A stretch of DNA of 8,087 bases from Archaeoglobales archaeon (GTDB lineage: Archaea; Halobacteriota; Archaeoglobi; Archaeoglobales; Archaeoglobaceae): contig QMZD01000066.1 of NCBI GenBank assembly GCA_003662985.1, forward strand, positions 1 through 8,087, given 5' to 3'. The notes under the pieces are model-generated. The model was not told the origin of the DNA. It did no database searches and saw nothing but the letters and a program-made list of their open reading frames with translations. Position numbers and translations under genes: made by a program. Numbering within the stretch: the first letter of the stretch is position 1; every line of letters starts with the position of its first letter. Of this stretch, positions 1 to 4,386 are shown one piece after another.

Positions 1-117
1 CACCCTTATCTGGTTGAATGTGTTCTCTATGCCATTCCTCAAGCTGACAAACCTGTTGTATGCGTACACCAGATAGATAACCACAACAACTACCGCTATC
101 CACACTACCGGGTTCAT
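1..117 (-). CDS. lemA: LemA family membrane protein, N-terminal fragment (runs off left edge)
   Basis: Thirty-nine codons of a minus-strand gene are visible from an ATG at 117-115; the rest lies beyond the left edge. The translation begins with a hydrophobic helix (residues about 4-18, WIAVVVVVIYLVYA) and continues as YNRFVSLRNGIENTFNQIRV, which matches the start of LemA proteins: one N-terminal membrane anchor, then the YN-x-(L/F)V-x-LRN segment and the (A/T)-x-x-QI-x-V motif opening the helical domain. LemA proteins are membrane-anchored helical-bundle proteins of uncertain function, widespread in bacteria and some archaea. No Shine-Dalgarno precedes the ATG; an AT-rich box about 28 nt upstream suggests a leaderless transcript. 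It is probably an ordinary chromosomal gene flanking the island. Family call fairly sure; the visible part is short. Confidence 0.8.
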   Translation of the reverse strand, partial: MNPVVWIAVVVVVIYLVYAYNRFVSLRNGIENTFNQIRV

Positions 118-139
118 GTGAAATTAAGGAGGAGGGAAA

Positions 140-151
140 TAGTTAAACTTT
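140..151 (-). promoter_or_regulatory. Possible TATA box of lemA
   Basis: On the minus strand the box AAAGTTTAACTA is centred about 28 nt upstream of the lemA ATG (117), the spacing expected if the transcript starts at or next to the start codon. The leader on the lemA strand is pyrimidine-rich (CCTCCTCCTT) and contains no ribosome site. A second AT-rich box, AATTTAAA (about 160-168), would give a leader of about 20 nt. Weak, context-based call. Confidence 0.3.
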
Positions 152-179
152 GGGTTGGTTTAAATTTTGTGAAACCTGC

Positions 180-260
180 ATGAAGATTGGTGTGAAAGTT
201 GCTCTGATGGACATAGAGAGGAAAATTCTCATTATCAGAACCTCGAACACGAGTAAATAA
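180..260 (+). pseudogene. 26-codon ORF, possible N-terminal stump of a Nudix-like gene
   Basis: An ATG at 180 opens a 26-codon frame ending in TAA at 258-260, reading MKIGVKVALMDIERKILIIR and then TSNTSK. A hydrophobic strand, a short charged turn and a second strand of the form K-I-L-I-I-R-T-S resemble the first two strands of Nudix hydrolases (hydrophobic strand, GKhLLhRR). The Nudix box (Gx5Ex7REUxEExGU), which would lie further on, is absent; translation past the stop meets further stops and shows no related sequence. This could be a gene broken where the neighbouring island joined the chromosome, a small real gene, or chance. There is no ribosome site; an AT-rich TTTAAATTTT lies too close (about 17 nt) to be a well-placed promoter for this ATG. 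Low confidence. Confidence 0.2.
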
Positions 261-308
261 ATTTACTTCGTCCATTAAAAGATCATAAGAGATAAAAGGG
301 TAGAATCT

Positions 309-1064
309 TTAACTTAGGAATAGTAACTCATTTTCTGCCATTTTTTCTACTCTTATTATTCCAAGTTTTGTGAGTTTTATTCCATTTTCGTTTATATGAA
401 TAAGCTTTTTCCTTTCTAGTCTTCGTAAAGTTGTGGTTAGAAGTTGTAGATATTTTGGCCTAAGGGAAGACATGATTTCTTCTTTTTTGATTCTCTTTGG
501 ATAGTTAGAATACAAAAATAGCAAAAGTTCGTCAGAAAATCGTAGCTTTTCTTTCAAAATTAATATACTCCCATTCTCAAATTTCTCAACAAATGGCAAT
601 TTTTTCTCTACGAACTTATCTAAAACTTCTCTCATCTCACGTTCGTCAATTTCCTCCATAAAAAGTAAGAGTTGTGAGAAGATCCAATCAGAAGCTTCCA
701 TAACATATTTAGCATCTATAAAGTTCGGGTCTATCTCCTTAAAATGAACCACTCTCTTTTTATTTCTTAATATATAAATTGACTTTGCAATAATAGGCAC
801 CGCTAATGTTAGTATCTCGTCCTTTGCGTTTGTTTTTTGCAGATTGATCAAAATATTGAACATTTTATCAAACCTAGATTTTCTAGAAGCTATATTTGGG
901 ACATTGTAATACATCAAAATAGATTTTAGTATTACTTCAACAAATCTTCCCCCATAAATTATTGTTTTTTCAAAATCAGATAAAATGAAGGAATTTTTAA
1001 TCTTATTATATTCCCTCATTAGCTCATCCAAAAGAGGTATATTTTGAAGTTTCATCACACTCAC
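309..1064 (-). CDS. HEPN-like domain protein with C-terminal winged helix (putative RNase effector)
   Basis: This is the third gene of a minus-strand operon, 251 aa. Residues about 10-140 are all-helical and carry R100-N101-x5-H107, the Rx4-6H signature of HEPN domains with the usual polar residue after the Arg. In many HEPN families these residues form an RNA-cleaving site across a dimer. Residues about 170-245 look like a winged helix: KKEEIMSSL, then a recognition-like helix LLTTTLRRLERKKLIHI and a wing NENGIKLTKLG. The start is GTG at 1064-1062, which forms a GTGA overlap with the upstream gene's TGA stop; an in-frame ATG at 1055 is an alternative. Known: HEPN proteins act as toxins or abortive-infection RNases, or in RNA processing, often beside a nucleotidyltransferase antitoxin. 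None is present here, so the two winged-helix neighbours are the natural candidate partners. RNase activity is inferred from the motif only. Confidence 0.65.
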   Translation of the reverse strand: MSVMKLQNIPLLDELMREYNKIKNSFILSDFEKTIIYGGRFVEVILKSILMYYNVPNIASRKSRFDKMFNILINLQKTNAKDEILTLAVPIIAKSIYILRNKKRVVHFKEIDPNFIDAKYVMEASDWIFSQLLLFMEEIDEREMREVLDKFVEKKLPFVEKFENGSILILKEKLRFSDELLLFLYSNYPKRIKKEEIMSSLRPKYLQLLTTTLRRLERKKLIHINENGIKLTKLGIIRVEKMAENELLFLS

Positions 1065-1609
1065 TTCGATTTAACTTTTCTAATTTGTTCTTTTAGCAAT
1101 TCTTTTGCTTTATCAATGCCTGGTGGCAAAATATCCACGAATAAATACCTGCCTTTCTTTTGGATTTTAATGTATTTCCTGTACTTCGGATTGGACAGAT
1201 CTCTTCTTAGATGAGAAACATCAACCCAGTTTTCTATTTTTTTAGACAGTTCTGTTAACTTGATAGGTGTTTTTCTATAAACCACCTTAAGAGGGAGTAG
1301 GAGTATCAATGAAGCCTTAAGCTGCTTTCCTCTTCCCTTTAACTCTAAGTAATTAATATCTATATCATCGTTACCAAAATCGTAGATATTTTTTAAATCC
1401 TCTAAAGAGAAACCGAGTAGCTTTTCAATATCTTTCTTTGGCGTTAAGGTGCTTTTTTTTGTATAACTAATTTTTTCTTCATTAACTAAACGATAAAATA
1501 ATTTTTCAAAGTTTTCTTTAACGAATTTTTCACTTCCCTTTACTTCAATTTCAACTTCATCAATTTTTATTCTTATAGAGGATCCGAGAATTTCGCCATT
1601 TCCTGTCAT
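1061..1609 (-). CDS. Winged-helix protein with N-terminal beta/alpha module, middle gene of HEPN operon
   Basis: No named family recognised; 182 aa. Residues about 10-40 read SSIRIKIDEVEIEVKGSEKF followed by VKENFEKLF. This is a beta-hairpin plus helix of the 'eveGseefV' type that I associate with the N-termini of small archaeal proteins, often ahead of a DNA-binding domain. Residues about 82-175 form a winged-helix-like region: helix KQLKASLILLLPLKVVYRK, then IKLTELSKKIENW, recognition-like helix VDVSHLRRDL, wing KYIKIQKKGRYLFVDI, closing helix. This half aligns by eye with the C-terminal part of the 139-aa upstream product, suggesting paralogy. The ATG at 1609-1607 overlaps the upstream stop as ATGA and has a GGTGA site six bases before it; its own TGA overlaps the next start. 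Translational coupling of all three genes is therefore likely. It is probably a DNA-binding regulator or partner of the HEPN protein; that role is inferred. Confidence 0.6.
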   Translation of the reverse strand: MTGNGEILGSSIRIKIDEVEIEVKGSEKFVKENFEKLFYRLVNEEKISYTKKSTLTPKKDIEKLLGFSLEDLKNIYDFGNDDIDINYLELKGRGKQLKASLILLLPLKVVYRKTPIKLTELSKKIENWVDVSHLRRDLSNPKYRKYIKIQKKGRYLFVDILPPGIDKAKELLKEQIRKVKSK

Positions 1610-2025
1610 TTCACTTCACCATATTTGCTTTCAAGCTCTTTCAGAATCTTTTCAATTTTTGTTGGAATTACGCGATAAGTTCCCTTCTTCTCACGTATCG
1701 AGAGTCTTTCATCTTTAATCTCTTTTAACCTGGCTGATACCTGCATCTTATCCGCTACGAAAAAATTTGAAATTTCTTGTGCGGAGAGAGAGGGACTTAT
1801 AGACTCTTCCAATTTGCTAGCAATAAACCTTGCTACTAACGCTAACTTAATTTTATCTTTTAAGGTAAATTTTTCTCCAACTTCTGTAAGATCGATTTCA
1901 CCAGCTTTCGTGATTCTACAATACTTCATAAGACGGTTTACATATTGTGCTATTTTTCTCTCGTCAAACACTTTTTCATCGATTATCCATTTGTTTTTGA
2001 GTTCTTCAATATCTTCTGTCTTCAT
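1606..2025 (-). CDS. Small winged-helix protein, first gene of HEPN operon
   Basis: First gene of the operon, 139 aa. A helical N-terminus (about 1-45) precedes a winged-helix-like domain at about 52-135: helix LKDKIKLALVARFIASKL, then SAQEISNFF, recognition-like helix KMQVSARLKEIKDERLSI, wing REKKGTYRVIP and a final helix IEKILKELESKYG. This is the usual form of small archaeal winged-helix regulators; I cannot name the family. Conserved-looking positions (ID, LK-x-K, S-x-LR/LK, KKG-x-Y, the last helix) line up with the following 182-aa product. The ATG at 2025-2023 has only a weak ribosome-like GGGCGAG upstream. A heptamer tandem repeat lies in the promoter 17-35 nt ahead, so this protein could be an autorepressor. 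Its TGA stop is shared with the next ATG (ATGA). It is a likely antitoxin or regulator; that role is inferred. Confidence 0.6.
   Translation of the reverse strand: MKTEDIEELKNKWIIDEKVFDERKIAQYVNRLMKYCRITKAGEIDLTEVGEKFTLKDKIKLALVARFIASKLEESISPSLSAQEISNFFVADKMQVSARLKEIKDERLSIREKKGTYRVIPTKIEKILKELESKYGEVK
1616..1620 (-). promoter_or_regulatory. Ribosome binding site supporting the ATG at 1609
   Basis: GGTGA on the minus strand matches the archaeal anti-Shine-Dalgarno sequence and sits six bases before the ATG of the 182-aa gene, inside the end of the upstream coding sequence. It supports this start and suggests that the internal operon gene uses Shine-Dalgarno initiation. Confidence 0.6.
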
Positions 2026-2041
2026 GTGCTCGCCCTGTATT

Positions 2042-2060
2042 TTGTAGGTTGTAGGTTGTA
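2042..2060. repeat. Heptamer tandem repeat TTGTAGG in the divergent promoter region (candidate operator)
   Basis: TTGTAGG occurs twice back to back and a third copy begins (TTGTA), 2.7 units over 19 bp, with a similar CTGTAT just before. It lies between the start of the winged-helix operon (2025) and its TATA candidates, near the expected transcription start. Short direct repeats at this position are typical binding sites for autoregulating winged-helix proteins. A role as operator is inferred. Confidence 0.45.
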
Positions 2061-2085
2061 TAATGTAAATTAATGCCTTTATAAG
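2058..2085 (-). promoter_or_regulatory. TATA region of the HEPN/winged-helix operon
   Basis: Two TATA-like boxes face the operon on the minus strand. CTTATAAA (about 2078-2085) would start transcription near 2055, giving a leader of about 30 nt. TTTACATTATAC (about 2058-2069) would start it near 2035, giving a leader of about 10 nt that still contains the weak GGGCGAG site. Both place the heptamer repeat at or beside the transcription start. The sequence does not decide between them. Confidence 0.4.
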
Positions 2086-2123
2086 TTTTTCGAGAATTTA
2101 TATCTGTTACGAAAAGTATTCTC

Positions 2124-2142
2124 TGACCAAAACTTTATATTA
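2124..2142 (+). promoter_or_regulatory. Promoter (BRE + TATA) of the 2164 nuclease gene
   Basis: TTTATATTA at 2134-2142 is centred about 26 nt before the ATG at 2164 and preceded by a purine/A-rich stretch (GACCAAAAC) suited to a TFB-recognition element. The spacing puts the transcription start on or next to the ATG. There is no Shine-Dalgarno before the ATG, which fits leaderless initiation and supports this start codon. Confidence 0.6.
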
Positions 2143-2163
2143 TTAAACAAGGACTCCACTTTC

Positions 2164-3183
2164 ATGCAAGTTCTTATCAAAGAAGGCAGTACCTTTCAAT
2201 CGATTACTCCAATATCTGAAAAAGAGGAAAAATGGAGATCCAAACTTTTGAATGAAAGAATATTGGAAGAGATAATTCTCCAAGATGAAAAGAGAACTAT
2301 AAAAGTAAAAGCCTTTTGTGAGGAATTCGCTTTTCCAGACGGCAATTCTGTAGATTTACTTATTGTGGATGATAAATTCAGAATATATCTGTGCGAAGTT
2401 AAGATGGCTTGGAGAGGTTCAGAACGCTATGGGTTTGGACAAGCTCTGGAGTACCTCAAATCCGTTAAAACGTTTGAAAAATTTGAAGACTTCTGGGAAA
2501 AACTGCAGAATAACAAAAGTTTGAAACTCATAAACATCGGTAGAGAAAAGCTGAAGAAAAAACTGAAAAAATCATTTGGGGAGGAAAATGTGGTTTCTGT
2601 TCTGGTGATGAATGAAATCCCGCCCAAGTTTATTCCCGTAGTATATGAGATCCCCGGAAGTAGATTTTATGCTGTTGAGTTGAACTTCTTCAAGAAAGGT
2701 AATTATGAAATTGTTGCAGTAAAAAAGTATGGATGGCCAGCGGTGTTCGGTAAAAAGATCAGAAGGCCGATAACGAAGGAAAAGTTTATAGAAAATTACA
2801 CCCAGTTAGGACTTCGCGATCTCGCTGAGGAAATAGTTGATGTGTTTCAAAGAGTGTGCGAGGAGAATCCTTCCTTTGTGAAAATTCGCAGAACTCCAAA
2901 ATATTATTCTCTCGTCATTGGAGATCCAAAAGTGTTTTCTGTAGGATTTCATTCAACCAGAGAAACAGATGATGGAATATGGGTTGAGGTTCAACCGGAT
3001 GAAAACATGAAGAGAGAATTTCTGAAACTTGAGAGAAAATTCGGGCTAAAAGTGGATATAAAGGACAAAAAAGGAACAAAATGGATAAAATTTCCAGAAG
3101 GTAAGGGAGTTTCGATATTGAGAGGAAAAATAAAAGATCTCGTTTACGAGCTCATCCGGATTTATAAAAGCCATCCAAGATGA
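2164..3183 (+). CDS. PD-(D/E)xK nuclease-fold protein with unassigned C-terminal domain
   Basis: 339 aa, transcribed divergently from the HEPN operon. Residues about 25-105 have the PD-(D/E)xK pattern: an N-terminal acidic helix (NERILEEIIL), G60-N-S-V-D64 at the end of a strand, then strand IYLCEVK with E78 and K80, and a helix with Q93 and Y97 (GQALEYLKSV). D64/E78/K80 are in the order of an intact metal-dependent active site. Residues 112-140 are Lys-rich and helical. Residues 141-200 continue as strands (VVSVLVMNEI, RFYAVELNFF). Residues about 203-339 look like a separate alpha/beta domain whose family I do not recognise. ATG 2164 is supported by a TATA box at the leaderless distance. The family is typical of restriction, repair and phage-defence nucleases; the substrate is unknown. 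It converges with the next gene 60 bp away, with no clear terminator between them. Confidence 0.65.
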   Translation: MQVLIKEGSTFQSITPISEKEEKWRSKLLNERILEEIILQDEKRTIKVKAFCEEFAFPDGNSVDLLIVDDKFRIYLCEVKMAWRGSERYGFGQALEYLKSVKTFEKFEDFWEKLQNNKSLKLINIGREKLKKKLKKSFGEENVVSVLVMNEIPPKFIPVVYEIPGSRFYAVELNFFKKGNYEIVAVKKYGWPAVFGKKIRRPITKEKFIENYTQLGLRDLAEEIVDVFQRVCEENPSFVKIRRTPKYYSLVIGDPKVFSVGFHSTRETDDGIWVEVQPDENMKREFLKLERKFGLKVDIKDKKGTKWIKFPEGKGVSILRGKIKDLVYELIRIYKSHPR

Positions 3184-3243
3184 TAAACGGTAAAAATGCG
3201 AGAATACCATGCGAAATGAAAAAGTAATTTTAGAGATAATTCC

Positions 3244-3846
3244 TCAACCTGTTGGAATTTTGACTCCTTTGTTTATTATTTCCACAAGCAATTTCATCAT
3301 CCTGTTGGTTATTCTTCGATTTTTTGTGTGATTTTCTTTTATTATTTTTATAGTTTCTTCAAGTACCTTTTTGAACTTCACTAACTCAATTTTAATCTTC
3401 TCCTTTCTTAAACTTCTTAACAAATGCTCTCTTAGTTCTCTTAACTCTTCAGGATCTCTTCCCACCCCATACACCAGAAGATAGCGCACTTTTCGGTTTT
3501 CTATAAGCCACTTGTATTGATCAACCTTGCTTAGATAATACTTCACTTTCATAAAATGTGTTTCCAACTTTTTCGTGTCAAAGTTTTTTGTAGGTCTATC
3601 TATTTTATCATTCAAGTTCTGGGTCACATTCACTATCACCGTCTCCTTCTCATTTAAAGCTATCAGATCTATATCCATGTGTCCCCTCTGCTTCTTATTT
3701 TCTTTTTCCCATATCCAAAACCATTTGTTCGTGGCTGTTATGTATCCCCGAAGCTGAAACCAAAGTGCTGTAATAGCCTCCATAGGATCTGAGGGCTCCC
3801 CATCTTCTACAGGCACTTGACAACAATCTTTAATTTCAAGCTTCAT
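3244..3846 (-). CDS. Nuclease-fold (PD-(D/E)xK-like) protein, apparently degenerate active site
   Basis: 200 aa. Residues about 22-78 resemble the PD-(D/E)xK core: helix with E23 (EAITALWFQLRGY), strand TNKWFWIWE, turn RGH, then M-D58-I-D60-L-I-A, a short acidic turn and strand TVIVNVTQ. In active members the last strand ends in ExK; here those positions read N73 and T75, so metal-dependent cleavage looks doubtful unless this is a family variant. Residues 90-160 are alternating helix and strand (KVRYLLVYGV, IKIELVKF) and the C-terminus (165-200) is a basic helical tail, perhaps nucleic-acid binding. The ATG at 3846 has a TATA box (AATTTATATTT) centred about 25 nt upstream and no ribosome site, consistent with leaderless expression. 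It diverges from the EVE/type IIG operon. It could be a non-cleaving DNA binder, regulator or decayed enzyme. Fold assignment is moderate, function unknown. Confidence 0.5.
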   Translation of the reverse strand: MKLEIKDCCQVPVEDGEPSDPMEAITALWFQLRGYITATNKWFWIWEKENKKQRGHMDIDLIALNEKETVIVNVTQNLNDKIDRPTKNFDTKKLETHFMKVKYYLSKVDQYKWLIENRKVRYLLVYGVGRDPEELRELREHLLRSLRKEKIKIELVKFKKVLEETIKIIKENHTKNRRITNRMMKLLVEIINKGVKIPTG

Positions 3847-3864
3847 AAAAATGCTCGTGGTGAA

Positions 3865-3883
3865 AAATATAAATTTTTTGTGA
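3865..3883 (-). promoter_or_regulatory. Promoter of the 3846 gene
   Basis: On the minus strand AATTTATATTT (3865-3876 region) is centred about 25 nt upstream of the ATG at 3846 and preceded by GTCACAAAA, a plausible TFB-recognition element. The spacing implies a leaderless transcript. Confidence 0.55.
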
Positions 3884-3914
3884 CTAACCTTTCTAAACTT
3901 TTATTTTGAAATCA

Positions 3915-3937
3915 TCGAAAGACATAACAAATTTAAG
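3915..3937 (+). promoter_or_regulatory. Promoter of the EVE / type IIG operon
   Basis: CAAATTTAAG (3928-3937) is centred about 25 nt before the ATG at 3958, with an upstream purine-rich CGAAAGACATAA. The start codon again lacks a Shine-Dalgarno, so leaderless transcription is likely. This promoter and that of the 3846 gene share the 111-bp divergent intergenic region, which would allow joint regulation. Confidence 0.55.
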
Positions 3938-3957
3938 TCCCTCTTGTTTGGGCTGAT

Positions 3958-4386
3958 ATGTCTTACTGGCTTTGTATTACCACAGCGGATAACTGGGAGG
4001 TTATCAAAAAACACAAGGTTTGGGGCGTAAGCAAAAGATACGAGAAAACGATAAGCCAAGTAAAGCCAGGAGATGTGCTAATTTTCTATGTGATGCAGAC
4101 AAAGGAAAAGGATAAGGTTCTTCCGCCAAGAATTGTGGGTAAAGCTAAGGTGTCTTCTGAAGTTTTCAGAGATAGCACTAAAATATTCAAAGGCTACGGA
4201 AAAGAGCAGACATTTCCGCTCAGGGTCAAGCTTACCGACCTTAAAGAGTTTCAGAAGCCGATAAACTTCAAGGAGCTCGTTCCTAAGCTCGAGTTCATAA
4301 AGAACAAGAAGTACTGGACAGGATATTTGAGAAGGGCTATGGTGAAGTTGGATGAAAATGATGTCGAGGTGGTTATGAGTGAGTAA
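3958..4386 (+). CDS. EVE domain (PUA-like, UPF0310 type) protein
   Basis: 142 aa, one complete EVE domain. Recognisable parts in order: MSYWLCITTADNWEV (1-15), KVWGVSKRYEKTI (20-32), KPGDVLIFYVMQ (36-47), a mid strand IVGKAKVSSEVF (59-70), PLRVKL (87-92) and KYWTGYLRRAMVKLDENDVE (118-137). These match archaeal UPF0310/EVE proteins in sequence and length. Known: EVE domains share the PUA/YTH-like fold with a pocket for flipped-out modified bases; they are enriched near or fused to modification-dependent restriction enzymes and other defence genes, and some act in RNA biology. The gene overlaps the type IIG enzyme downstream by 8 nt, so the two are surely co-transcribed. Likely job: reading a modified base in DNA or RNA in connection with that enzyme (inferred). 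Codons look less AT-biased than those of the HEPN operon. Confidence 0.88.
   Translation: MSYWLCITTADNWEVIKKHKVWGVSKRYEKTISQVKPGDVLIFYVMQTKEKDKVLPPRIVGKAKVSSEVFRDSTKIFKGYGKEQTFPLRVKLTDLKEFQKPINFKELVPKLEFIKNKKYWTGYLRRAMVKLDENDVEVVMSE
4366..4372 (+). promoter_or_regulatory. Ribosome binding site for the GTG start of the type IIG enzyme
   Basis: GAGGTGG is a strong match to the archaeal ribosome-binding consensus and ends six bases before the GTG at 4379. It lies inside the end of the EVE gene. An in-frame TGA at 4376-4378 directly precedes the GTG, so no earlier start is possible and this site fixes it. Confidence 0.75.

Noticed and set aside
126..136. Strong Shine-Dalgarno-like AAGGAGGAGGG on the plus strand
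   Set aside because: No start codon follows at a workable distance; the next ATG is about 44 nt away. It is probably just the complement of the pyrimidine-rich lemA leader.
1814..2047. 77-aa plus-strand ORF opposite the 139-aa winged-helix gene
   Set aside because: It lies almost entirely antisense to a better-supported gene, has a Ser/Phe-rich translation typical of reverse-strand reading of Lys/Glu-rich genes, and shows no domain.
2427..2627. 66-aa minus-strand ORF inside the 2164-3183 nuclease gene
   Set aside because: Phe/Ser-rich antisense shadow with no promoter, ribosome site or recognisable motif.
3184..3243. Intrinsic terminator between the convergent genes
   Set aside because: No stable hairpin or long T-run stands out on either strand. 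Archaeal termination at short U-rich stretches is possible but cannot be placed.
3575..3757. 60-aa plus-strand ORF opposite the 200-aa nuclease-fold gene
   Set aside because: Antisense shadow rich in Phe and Ser. It looks hydrophobic only because it reads the complement of Lys/Glu codons.
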